Part shown: positions 12,420 through 24,300 of the stretch, piece after piece
How positions within the stretch are numbered: position 1 is the first letter of the stretch
Layout of the letters: each line of letters begins with the position of its first letter
Assembly (NCBI RefSeq): GCF_019649055.1
Contig: NW_026570257.1
Span: 124,001-188,000, forward strand
From: Paramacrobiotus metropolitanus
Taxonomy: Eukaryota > Tardigrada > Eutardigrada > Parachela > Macrobiotidae
DNA: 64,000 bases
Direction: 5' to 3'
The notes under the pieces: generated by a model
Databases searched by the model: none
Told to the model about the DNA's origin: nothing
The model's input: the letters and a program-made list of their open reading frames with translations, nothing else
Position numbers and translations under genes: made by a program

Positions 12420-15400
12420 ATGATGGATGCTCTTCAGGGGAAGATGAAGCTGTGGATCCGCTCAGCCTGCCAGGTGGTGCAGATCTGCACCAACGGCAAG
12501 AGGTTTCCCAGAGGCGCAGAGATGCAATAAGTGGCGGTGCTGCAGCAGCGTCAGCTGGCGGATAACACTGTGGACGGCGTTGGCATAACGTTATCCAGGT
12601 ACAACTGTCAAGAACAATTTTCACCAAAAAACTAAATGGATTATTTAGAGGCAGAAGCCATTTTTACTGTGGGAGAGTTTTTTTGGTCGGTCGTAGTTTC
12701 AGAACTGAATTTTGCACAAATATTAATAAAGAAAACTGAATCATCAGTATAAAAGCTACTGCCAGACATATGTGCTAAATATGTTTCCCATTTCGCAATC
12801 TGATGAACTATTGTAAATGGAACTTGCGTAGTAAAAGGAACTTGTCGCGTGAGGTTTCCAGGAACTTGTGTAAAATTTTCGTATCAGATTATTCTTTATG
12901 TCGTATCTAAAAGGGTTGGACAACCTTTTCAGACCACTTCCCAGTTCCCAGCCACGCTTAGCGGTATGAGCTCTCTTCTCTCTCAAACTGGTATGGCGAA
13001 AACAACTTGGAGGATCGATGGAAATATGCGTATGAATACAGGGACCAGGAATCCCTATCAGAAGCCCTGCGAAACTCGAACGAATTTGCTTCTCACTTCC
13101 GGTCTCGGTTCTTACGCGGATTAGATAAAGGCGAAGGTCTTTGCGGCGCTGCGGTAACCCAAAGCTAAGATTAGACAAGAATCCCGAACTTCTAGGTAAC
13201 CTTTAGAAAATACTGCCCTGTAATCCAATGCACATCGTAATCCTCGACACATGAAAGTCAGAAAAGTAAGAATACCAGAAATCAGAAGACTAATTCCTGA
13301 CCGCTTCCGATATTAGCCACCACCCAAGCTTATATAGACTTTCAGTAGTATGTACAAGGCTTACATCGCCAGGAGTTTAGTGTACAGCCAATCACAGGTA
13401 GCGAGATAACTAGATAATAACACGGCGGGTTGTATTTACAGGTAAAGGCGGACATCATCGTGGCATCCGGGTGTACATCCTCCTCCCCACGTCATTTAGT
13501 TCAGAAGTGATTTAATTATAGTTATTGGTTTGTCGGTTTTGCAAAAAATTTTATTGTATGCAGCAAATCAAACAGAAAATCGCGATTCAGAAAAAATTCA
13601 TTGGCGGTGAATTAAAATAGTATAAAAATTAAACTGTTAAAAAAACTGTCTTTTAGTGATGGGTTGATCGCCGATGTGGATTACGATTCGGTGATCGGGG
13701 CAAAGTACCCGGCACGTTGTTTCGACGTGTACCGGCAAAGTTGTGGCCGTTTTTATTTACTTTTTAATGCAAAAATATTCGAAAAAACTATCGGAAAATA
13801 ACCGGAATTTTCGCGTGATTGTTTTGAGATGACTTGGTCGCGTAAAATATTTTGTGGGTCCTGTAACTATTGACGTTGCACTCGTATAAGCCCACCCACT
13901 ACGCTTTTTTGTTCGTTCATAGCAAAATAACAATCGTTATCCTTACCGCGATTGCTTCGGATTGCCATTAAAGATTTTCATGTTGCGGTGTTTGATTGTT
14001 AACTGATTGCCGAATAGTACCGCCTCTTTTTCTTTAATTCGCAGTCAAAATCAGCAATGTGCTGACTGAGTAATATACCAGATTAAAGTCTTTATTTACT
14101 AAATTAAAATATCACGATTACCAGACACCAGTAAACAGCCAAGTACTACTGTATCACTGCGAATTCTTTTTTGTGATTCCGTTGCATTTAACGTTGCTGC
14201 TCAGCTTGCAGGGGCATCATAATGTACCTGGACATTCACAAAGCCGGCGGGGGAATTTATTTCACCGCCAACCACACCAACGCGGCCACCAAGGAACAGG
14301 TGTACGCGATTACTGCTTATGCTACAGTCTGGTACCACTACGGTGAGGGATAGCTACGTATGTTCAAACCGATGCTTTTCGTTTTTTTAACATTCTGCAC
14401 GTTCACGCTGAAAATGTGTAAAGAATGGGAAATTACTCGCGAGTTTTTAAGCATCGTAATCTCGTTGAAAATAGCTACTTAGATTTTGTCGTATAAAGAA
14501 AATGGTGAAAAACAATTTTAGGTCAACCGCGAAAATATATTTTAATGCGCAGATTTTCAAAAATGCCTTAACATTTAAAAAAACTTATTCTTAATTGGCA
14601 TCTAAACTGCATACTGTTCTGACCGTCAAGCTACAGCGGTTTGCATAGCGCATTATGCGAATAATTTGGTTTGGCCCTCACTCTACGATTGCTACGTGTT
14701 TATTCAGTGGCTCCGTGCATGCCAAATTCGATGATTTTTTAACAATCTGCATGTCTTTTACCATTATGCGCACTCGTACGTAACCATCAATACTCATTTG
14801 AATTTTTATATAAATCTGCAGAAGAAAACTGTGCATTTTAATTACAAAATAGTTTTTCACATGTGAAGAACTGAAGAAACTTCTGGAGTTCACTTGTAGT
14901 TTTTTTGCTTCGTTCGCACTATTCTGAGATTAAATGTTGTACGGCTAGCCAGTGCAGTTTTTGATAGTGTAACTGCGTAAGCGCGCTAAAGGTTTTATCG
15001 AGAAAAACAAATCAACGAATAAATAAATTTTGCGCGGCGATATATTAATGTGAACGCTTGCAGGCGGAAGTAAAGAGCGCCTACGGACTGGATTTCGACA
15101 ACGAAGTCAAACTGCTGCGCGTATTGCAGCGTGCCAAAGCGGAAATCTCCATGACCTTATCCATCATATACTGCGGCGCTCTTGCTGTTCCGAGGTGCGT
15201 TCCGTAATTTACAAAGCGATTCATTAAGCTATACATCAACAAACTGAACAAATTAAATTTCTTGAAATAAGATTTGGATTTTTTTATTTAAAATTTTCAT
15301 TACGTTGAAATTGGAATTTTCCAGTTTTTCAGAGGAAGTACGCCGGATGACGCCACCGAGAACATGTCCTGACCTGCCCGCGTTGCGACGGATGATCGAC

Positions 15401-15553
15401 CAGGGCGAGCTGTCCATTGCCAATGTGGATAATTTTTGTGAAAAAATGTTTTCTTTGTGTAACAAACCCGGCGGATACTGGAGAAAGCGCGCTCCTTGGG
15501 TTTTTCACGGGAATTTCCATGCGGAGGTGTTCTCGTATTTGGGCGGCACCGAG
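12420..15553 (+). pseudogene. AMDHD1 pseudogene copy B (exons 1-5)
   Basis: Five exon relics lie in order with introns retained: 12420-12598 (exon 1, starting MMDALQGKMKLWIRSA and broken by a TAA after GAEMQ), 13657 to about 13730 (truncated exon 2), 14205-14342, 15064-15194 and 15333-15553. Exon 2 is fused to intron 2 sequence by a deletion of about 0.5 kb that removes the DAHTHPVW metal site. Exon 3 has frameshifts, and the donor after exon 5 has mutated from GT to GC. It preserves the only view in this window of the gene's N-terminal exon. Confidence 0.9.
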
Positions 15554-15849
15554 GCAACGTAGATCATCGGTGGTCGCTTATAATTTTTTAAAAAATCTTC
15601 TCAAATGCGGTCTCGAAGTTGCGCATATCGACCAAAGAAATATTCAATCTGTACTGTAATTTAAAACAGTTTTGATACATAATTTGTACACAATTTGTAA
15701 ATAATTTGTAATAATTTGTACAATTCTGTCGATCTGTTCTTCATACGTATTTTCGTGATTAATTAATCGGTCAACTGCATTGCTCAAAGTTGTGCAACGG
15801 GCCGTCACTGCGACCATGATGTTTTGTGTTCTCTCTGCTCCCTTTCAAC

Positions 15850-16510
15850 TTCTAACTAAAGAATTATTAGTAAAGATTATTCCAAGTCACTGCCAGTTTT
15901 TCGAAAAAAAGCGAACCAAACAAATACTCCAATTGGGAAATCATTCACAATGCCGAACAGGGTTATAATTATTGGGGCACACTGTACTGGAAGCCTCACA
16001 CCGTACCTACGAAGCCACATTTCTCCGATGAGCGTGGTAACCATAGGAAGATGAAATCAACTAGCGAGGAATATCACCGCCCTGCTTTTGCTCAATTAAA
16101 TCGTAATACATTACATGTTAATAAAGACGGTTTTAAGGCAATTTCTACGAAACTACGTAATCGCTCAACATTTTAACGGAACGTCACAGTTTCTTTATGA
16201 TTTCTTCGCATTTTTGGCAGCAGTGATATTTGGAGCAAAATATAGCTCCGGGCTGCGGATGACCTTTGCGTGAGTCAGCTGTCGATTATTCGGCACAGAA
16301 TTACTGATGAGCTAAATTTTCCGTAAAAAGAAGTCATAAATTCTAGACCGTTTGTCTGCAGTAATCTGGAAGATAAAAAGATGCCTCAGAAAGAACGTTA
16401 ACTTTGTTGTTTATTGATCCTTTACAGATACCGCACCCTGACAGAAATCCGCTATCAAGCCAGTGTACTACGATTTCACAATTCGGAAGGTCATGTGACT
16501 CATGTCGGTA
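15850..16510 (-). pseudogene. Relic of guanylate cyclase intron 12 region
   Basis: The segment shares ordered words with 10230-10610 and 25240-25860, including TTATTCCAAGTCACTGCCAG, AAGCCACATTTCT and the terminal GTACTACGATTTCAC. No cyclase exon is complete in it; it is mostly duplicated intron. It sits between AMDHD1 copies B and C, as expected if a cassette containing both genes was duplicated. Confidence 0.65.
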
Positions 16511-16782
16511 CAACTGACCTGAGAAAGTTTTCGAAATTAGAAGAAGTTCATTCTAATTCGCATCTAAACTGCGTACTGCTCTGAACGTTGAACGGATTGC
16601 ACAGCGTATTCAACTAGTGCCAGCAATTTAGACCTTTCTCTACGATTGTCACCTGCTAAAGCAGTGGCTTTGTATGCATGCTAAATTTAATGGTTTATTT
16701 ATTAATTTATATTACAAAGTACTTCGACCATATGAGCACCCGGAACCATGACGGCTCGAGCTCATTTAAATTTTCGAAATGG

Positions 16783-16810
16783 CTACGCGCGTGAGTACTC
16801 TCGCGCGTAG
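16783..16810. repeat. 28-bp palindrome in relic intron
   Basis: CTACGCGCG and CGCGCGTAG are exact 9-bp inverted arms around TGAGTACTCT. It lies in the copy C equivalent of AMDHD1 intron 3, and the intact intron does not show it. Confidence 0.7.
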
Positions 16811-17051
16811 ACCTGACCCTAAATTTTAATAAAAAATTTTTAGAAGAAAATTATAATGTAAATTATGTAATTATAAAATACACTATTTAGCATTTTTCAC
16901 TTGGGAAGAACTGAAACATTTTTGTAGCTGGCTTTTGGATTTTTTCTTTGTTCGCGCTTCTCTGAAATCTGATGTTAATTGTACGGCAATCCGGTGCAAA
17001 ATTTTGATGTCGCAAACACTAAAGTGTAAGTACTAAAGTTTGCGCTTGCAG

Positions 17052-18573
17052 GGGGAAGTGAAGAGTGGCTACGGATTGGATTTGCCAACGAAGTCAAAGC
17101 GCTGCGCGTATTCCTAGTGCGTCAAAGCGGAAATCTTGATCCATCCAAACTGCGGCGCTCATGCTGTCCCGAAGTGCGTTTCGCGTAATTTACAAAACGA
17201 TCCATGAAACTGAACATTTACAACTAAAAAATGACAATTTAATTAATTTTAAACAGGAATATTTTAATTTAAAATTTTCGTATCGTTTAGATTGGAATTT
17301 TCAATTTTTCAGAAAAAGTACGTCAGATGCCGCCACCGAGGACATTCCAGTCATGATCTTCCCGAACTGCGAACTTGCGACGGATGGTCCACCAGGGCGA
17401 GCTGTCCATTGACAGTGTGGATACTTTCTGTGAGAAAAATGTCTTCTACGTGGAACAAACCCGGCGTATTCTGGAGAAAGTTCGCTCTCTGGGTTTTCAC
17501 GGGAATTTCCATGCGGAAGAGCTGTCGTATGTGGGCGGTACCGAGGTAACGCAGATCGTTGTTGGCCTTTATATTTTTGTACAAACATCTTCCCCAGTGC
17601 GGTCTCGAAGTTGCGCTTTAACGGTCAATTAAGTATTGGATCAGCACCCATAATTTAAATCAATTTTGATGAATAATTTGTACGTAATTCTGTCGAACTG
17701 TTTCTGATATATTTTCGTGAGTAAGCAATCGGTCAACTGCATACTGTATAGTGTGAATGATGCAACGGGCCGTCACTGCAACCAAAATTATTTGGTTTTC
17801 TCTTCGCCCTTTTAACTTGCTAAAGTCACAGTAAAAATTTTACAAAATTCCGTTTCTTTTATTATGCGAAAAAATGTACGGTGTAATTTTGTTATCTTTG
17901 CGCTTTACTTTTACTACATCAGTTGGCTGTCAACAATCAATCGTTTACCCGTTTTGTGCCACTATACTACGCTAGCGATTCATTCAGCTTTTTTGACTAC
18001 TTACCGGTCTGGTCGTGCGATATGGTACAGTAAGTAAAACTGGTCAAAAGCAAATTAATTTTTGGCTTTTACCACCCCAACCAATCGACAACCGATTTTA
18101 AAAAATTAAAAGAAAATTAATCAAAAGATGAAAAAGCGCTGCTCTTTGTTGAATCCCATCAAAAATTGCGAAATTAGCTTGTAGTAATTAGTAACAACGG
18201 TGCCACACAGCTCTCCTTTACAGTTACCTGGGTTTAAAAATTCGACAGACCCTTTTCCGGCTTTCGCAGAAGGGCGTGGCAGAGGGTGCGCGAGTAATTT
18301 TCCACAGCTGAAGCACAGTTATTGTGTTATACAGCCAATTGTGATGCATCTGGCGGCCGTGACCTTTCAGATGTCCGTCCCGGAAGTGTTCATTGCTTCG
18401 ACGTAGAATGCTGCCGCTTCGCCGGGGCTGTCGCACACGCACGGCTCTCTGGAGACCGAAAAATGTGCCGATTTGATGCTGATCCGGGCGCCGCGATGGG
18501 GGCACTTGGTGTTGGGCAATGCCAATCTGATTCACGCTGTTATCGAAATCGGCAGTATTGTTTATGGACGTTA
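17052..18573 (+). pseudogene. AMDHD1 pseudogene copy C (exons 4-7)
   Basis: Relics of exon 4 (17052-17173, with lost bases), exon 5 (17313-17545, disrupted near VMIFPNCEL) and the start of exon 6 (about 18268, GRGRGCA in place of GVAVGARA) are followed almost directly by exon 7 (18335-18573). Most of exon 6, including the TDFNPN segment, is deleted. Exon 7 has an in-frame TAG at 18404-18406 and a missing block before the end. The copy starts within intron 3 at about 16530. Confidence 0.9.
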
Positions 18574-18829
18574 ATTGCTTGTTTATCCAGTAATTGCTTG
18601 ATTTATCCTAATTGCAATATATAATCTGGAACAGAAAAAAAATTTCAAAATATTCTTTAACTTTCCAATTACTGCAAATCTGCAATGCATTTCAGCTTGC
18701 TATTACGTACAAGTACTTCGCAACGTAAGATGCACAATACGAAGTTGAAAACCCACCAACACGCCGCAGTACTACGATATGCCACAATTCGGTAGGCCAT
18801 GTCGGTACAACCCGGTACAACATATGTAC

Positions 18830-19013
18830 ATTGGTTTAAGTCGCGCACGAAGAAATTCTTAAAGAGCAAATTCCGTTTCACGAACTCGTTATCCAGCACA
18901 TCGGTTAAAAATTCCTTGTGGGGTACTTCACCGGCAATGTAGTGACAGATCCCGTCGTTGCGCAGGGCGATACCCATAAAATGCTGCACACCACCCTGAG
19001 TCAGCGGTTTGAT
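18830..19013 (-). pseudogene. Isolated guanylate cyclase exon 12 duplicate
   Basis: On the minus strand it reads IKPLTQGGVQHFMGIALRND and onward, close to the functional exon 12 at 25923-26105 ([20 protein letters not shown]). It is 184 bases against 183; one extra base lies near the 3' end. The acceptor ACAG and donor GTACAT are retained and there is no internal stop. It lies downstream of the cyclase stop codon and has no partner exons, so it is most likely a young relic. Confidence 0.8.
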
Positions 19014-19735
19014 CTGTATTCGATACATTTTCATCCAGTTTGTTCCCTCCACTCACCAACCAGCAATATAACAAGAAAATTAATCGACGGAAAAATTCGT
19101 GCTTTAATAACTAACAGCAACATATTAACTTTTTCGGGGTAAATACTGCATCTACATAATTACTGTATATAAACCATTAAGTTAAAACTATCAAAAAGAG
19201 CAGGTTTATATACGTAGGTACGGATTTCTTGCAAAACTTCGCCGCACAGCTTCAGCAGAATGAGTACTAAATTTTAAATACAACGGAGACTGCGAGTGCC
19301 GTATACAATCAGTCCGGGATCCTTCTCGATTTATTGGGAAGCCTGTTCCGAAATATATATGCCTAGTACACTCCAAGCTGTGATAAAACAAGGTCTTGTA
19401 GTGACCCGTCCCGACATACGTGTAGTTAACGTTTTATTAATATTAATACTTTAGGTCCTCTCATTAATTTTTATTTTTGTTATTTTTATATATTTTTTAC
19501 TATAAGTATGCTCATTTTCAAATGCGTAATTTTTATTTATCTATACTCTCGTGTTTGTTTAACAATACATCAACGTTTGCTCGTATTCGTTTTTTATTGT
19601 TTTTCAACGATACTTTTTGTATTGTTGAAAAGATGGATTTTCCACTTTCTAATCCAATTCGCGGCAAAGGACTTTTCAATCAATTTTTTAAGCCTTTTTT
19701 AAAACATTTAATGTCCTCATTATTTTCGGTTACAG

Positions 19736-19890
19736 CCGATTGTGATGCATCTGGCGACCGTGACCTTTCCCATGTCCCTTTCGGAAGCGCTCATTGCATT
19801 AACGCTGAATGCTGCCGCTTCCTTGGGGCTCTCGTACACGCACGGATGCCTTGAAACCGGGAAATGTGCCGATTTATTGCGATACTAGGA
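19736..19890 (+). pseudogene. Truncated relic of AMDHD1 last exon (copy D)
   Basis: The acceptor TTACAG and first ~150 bases of the last exon are kept (MHLATVTFPMSLSEALIALT). The match stops after GKCADLL, where unrelated sequence ending in TAG begins. The preceding 230 bp match the last AMDHD1 intron, including the word GTATTGTTGAAAAGATGGATTTTCC. Confidence 0.88.
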
Positions 19891-20476
19891 AGGGAATTTA
19901 TATACAGTATGATCTGCGTTTAAATTAATTTGTAACAAAGCTTGTTATATGTATGACCGAAAGCTTTCGACCGGTTATTAGCGTTGCGGCAGCAGTTAAC
20001 ATAGAACTGTGGCACTTTCCGAGTGGGTGAGAACCGAGCGTTGTGCCGTCGAAATTTTGATTACATACAAATGTGATACAATGTATTATGGTTTATTTTT
20101 GCTATTTACTACGAACAGTTTTACATTATCAGTTTTGCTTTGTGATATTGCTAATTTGCTATATGACTGCTGCAAATATAGTCAGCTGTATTCTTATTCT
20201 GTCGTTATTACTAGAGTAGTAATACTGCAGTGTACGTACACTTTTTTTATTAATTGTATCGTTTACTATTTATTGCCAGTTTGATCTTATTGTGTTATAA
20301 CTTACACGGCCATTGTTACCATACATCAGCGGCAATTCATCCCGGTGCACAAAACGCATACTCAGCATAGTCCAGGCCGGTACAGAAACAGCGACAGCAG
20401 CAAAACAATTTGTCTCACTGTCAGTCCTCACTTCAGCGCGTGAAGAAAATTGTATCCATCGTCTAAAACACTCTAG

Positions 20477-20543
20477 CAAAACTGTACTCAAGGGGTTAGC
20501 ACTCCCCCCGCCCCCCAGTGCTAACCCCTTGAGTACAGTTTTG
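20477..20543. mobile_element. 67-bp foldback mini-element with 7-bp target duplication
   Basis: Two exact 27-bp inverted arms (20477-20503 and 20517-20543, starting CAAAACTGTACTCAAGG) flank a 13-base C-rich loop. The element is bordered on both sides by ACTCTAG (20470-20476 and 20544-20550), the signature of transposition with a 7-bp target-site duplication. It is too short to code for anything and must have been moved in trans. Superfamily is not assignable from this alone. Confidence 0.85.
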
Positions 20544-20652
20544 ACTCTAGTGACAAGCCTCTGCAAACTTTGTGAAAAGCTAAGTTTGACAAACAAAAGT
20601 TTGGGCTGACAATGACCTTTATATATTCCTTATTGGCAAAATCATTACTTAC

Positions 20653-20800
20653 TGTACCGATCGTTGTATGGCGGATACGGTTTAATTACGAGTCCTCCCT
20701 GACCTGCATCGCAAACATTAAAGACACCGCATCCCCAGATTAGCAGGAACTTGCACGTTATCAGCTCAATAATCTTTTTTCCCATACGTCCGTAATTCAT
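20653..20800 (-). CDS. Possible first exon of a small secreted protein (weak)
   Basis: An ATG at 20800 opens a frame with a hydrophobic stretch (about residues 10-25, IIELITCKFLLIWG) followed by CDAGQGGLVIKPYPPYNDRY. It ends at a textbook donor (ACA|GTAAGTAA). A GC-richer open stretch at about 20310-20440 on the same strand could be a second exon, but the foldback mini-element lies next to it and I could not join the two in phase. I recognise no family. It may be a relic. Confidence 0.2.
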
Positions 20801-21319
20801 GATTTTTGAATCATTTTTCGCCTTAAGTGCAACATATTTTCTTGTTACGAAATGAAAACAACCTTTAGTGTAACAGCAGCAGAATTTCAATTAGCTTTAT
20901 CTGTGTGCGGCATTTCTTCTGTTGCAGGTCTTCTGAAACTGACTTTCGCTAAAGCAGACACCTGGAAATCTTCGCAACTCTATGGTGGTAAACATTGTGT
21001 AACTCGTCATACCAGTAGTTTTCAGAATAATAATAACTACCGAGTGCATGTGTCAATTTACTATTGTAGTACGTCGTTGTCAACTTGGTTTTCTATTATT
21101 GTAGGTGTTACCGTACTGCTAGGATTAGTTTTTACACTGTTTTTAAGCCGGTACAGTTTTGGTTGTTCGTTTTCATCTGCTACCGTATGATTTTATTCAC
21201 TTCAGTGTTACTTGTTCAAATGTTTTCTTCATTCATCAATGCCAACAATACAACGCGAGAAACTTGTACGTATTTAACATACAAGCAGATACATTATCAC
21301 GACTAAGTACTGTAGGTGA

Positions 21320-24300
21320 CTAATGCAGCGATTTCCGGCTACTGCTTGTCAGCAACCAGTGCGTGGTCATCAGTCCTTTGCCCTGCAACCCAAAAAACTG
21401 AATTAATTTTGGAATATTTTGACTTAATGCAGCACACGCTGCAAAATAAAAGTAAAACACGGTGCACACCAGACGCTGACCTTCACTTCCACTTGACCGC
21501 GCTCCACCAGGATGAAGCCGCCGATCCCTTCCAAAAGGTCACGTGTATCCTGTGTCACTTGGATTTTCATAGCTGAAACATCGGTATTCTATTACCGGTA
21601 TGTTGTTCTAATCGCATCGATAGTTCATGTCCAAAGTATTCAGAGAATAAAAATTAAAAACGGTAAAAATGCAACCGAAATCTGTGAATTTTCAGTCTGT
21701 AAAACCGAATCATTTTTAGTAGTGACCGCGAAGCGTTGTTGTTATGTTGGTGGCTGTTGCCGAATAAATATTTCAAACCAAAATTATACAATCAAATAAA
21801 ATATTTGAAATATAATGCAAGGCAAAAAAACATTTATTAGTAAAAAAAAACCTACCTTCACCAGTGGATTCCATGCGCGAGGCAACGTTGACAGTGTCTC
21901 CAAATCTAGACGGCAAAAATATAAAAAAATTATCCAGCACAAATGGTGTACTATAACAAATTTATTCTGATGTTTTCTACCATATTTTGATTACGAGTTA
22001 AGTCGGTCACCAGAAAATGGCCGCCACTATACTACGAGTATGCACATTAAACACTCACTGAACGAATCACCGTAAGACATCTTTTTTGTGCCTTCTGTTG
22101 TTCTGTGCATTGAGATACGAGTACAATATCGGTGCCAATGTATAGCGAAAAGCGACCCAGAAATCACTTGTTTAATTTTTACCAAACATCTAATGGTAAT
22201 GCCAAAAATGTTATTTCTTGATAAAAGTTTTGCTGTTAACTCCAAAATTTCTGATGCCAGTTCCGTACTTGTCTTTAAATTTCTACGCAAATCTGGTGAT
22301 CTGTCCAAAATGTGTACATTAACACAAATTTGTTTTTGTTCGACCAGACTCGAAGTCCCTTTGGGATTGTCTGCATTTGTGCCATGATATTAATAATAAA
22401 TTTTAAATGTTAATAGCCACGTTTATTGAATCAAATATCCGAATAGTTCCACTTGTGGCACAGAAGTATTTACATTTAGCAGACAAATAAACGAATAAAT
22501 ATAACTTTTAGGAAAAGATCGTAAATATCTGGATACGCATCTTCAGATGCCTCTCAGATTGGCGTTTAATTCCCGATAGTCTACACAACCAAAAGCCTCT
22601 ACACTACATCTGCACCTTCCGATGGTACACTGCACGAACGCACTGTTTGACATAACATTTGACACAAGTGGCGCATCTACTTACAGGCAGTATCGCGGCA
22701 TTTTCAGCCCGACAATCCCGGCAACGCAGGGACCTATAGGGAATTAGGGAAACAAATTCAGTGTGATGTGTTGTATTATTGGATATATCGCTAGTATCGT
22801 GCACAGTTTACCGGAATTGATGCCGGCGCGGATTTCGATGCGCTCATCCGGTCGATGCGGGACGACAAACTGCGAAATCTTCCCCACCAGCTCCAGCGTC
22901 ATCTCGGCGATCTCCACGGCGTGCCGGTTACCGTTTCTTACCGGCAGTCCGGAGGAAACCTGTATAACAAGGGCACCGTCTCTGGTTAAAAATATTGGAC
23001 AAAATTTCCGAAAAGGTTAATTACAATCTTTCGCTGCCTTCTAGTTTTTCAGTTTCAAGCGATATTAGTTATTGCCTGAGAAAATCTTTATACAAAATTT
23101 ACTACAAAAACATGAATGATCAAAATTAAATAGAAAAAGTTAAAATAAATGCGTTCTTGAAAGGTTTGCGCGTTTTTAATTCGCTATGCGCAAGTTGCTC
23201 AAACGTAAGAGTATGTCGTTAGTGACGGGTTACCATATACGCATCGCCGATGGTTTCCACTTTGTACACGTCAAACTTCTCCATAATGTTGTCAAAGAAT
23301 GTGTACAATCCGTTAAGCAGAACGACCACATCCATGGGCGTGCCCTTGGCCGCTAATGTGGTGAAGCCGACAATATCGCTGAAAAAGATCGTCACGCATT
23401 CGAACGCTTCCGGATCGGCATGGATACCCTTCATCAACTGCTTGGCAATGGCTCTGTAACCAACATCAGCGTATCAAAAATGCGATAAATATACCGAAAA
23501 TTGCAAAATTAACGCCACTAATAATAATTTTTTCAAAATTCAAAAAGAACAGTTTCATAATAGTATACCGTTATTAAGCCGCAAACATTACTAACGGTCT
23601 ACCATTATTTGCTTTATTATGTCTTCGTGTTTAGTCCGTAAAGGCGCTATCGACTTATCGGTGATGTAAATTGTATACTAACACCACTGATTTGAATAAC
23701 TGGGTCCTTACGCCCTTCTGTTAGGGTCACTAATGGTAAGACTCGCTATGATCTGATAGTCCTGTAACCCATTTTTCTCCATTGCATATTCAGTTAACCA
23801 AATTTTCTACTGTACTGTACTTATGTCCTTAGATTCTGGCTACTTGCTTTGATTTACGTTATCAGTAATTATTCCGCGTGGAGAATGTGCGGTACGACCG
23901 TACGAGTGCAAATGTACGATCTGAAAGTTGAACCGGAGACTACATCAATATCGATATGGCTATCGTAGACTAGTGGCTCTCTGTGTACGGTGCGAATTTA
24001 AAGAGTAGGATTTCGTCAATGCGACTGAAGTTATTAAATGCACGAAATCAAGGCCAGTTTGACCATTAGAATTTTGAAAATTATTTTGGTTAAAATGTAC
24101 TTATCGAAGCACTGAGGCTACTTTTAAGTTGATAATGATTCATTTCGGTTCTATCTCCGTCGTTGTGATTACTTAGGCAGCAGTTGGTTGAGCAATTCCT
24201 CGGAGCGGTTCTTCTCGTCGAGAAACTGCTGCGTCTGATCGGCCACCTTCTGCTCGAGATCCGTGGCGTACTGCTCCATCCGCTGCAGCAACACATCCAC

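Noticed and set aside
22027-22387. Overlapping frames of 93-99 codons on both strands
   Set aside because: Lies in an intron of the cyclase. Open frames on both strands with no motif and no fit to the cyclase frame.
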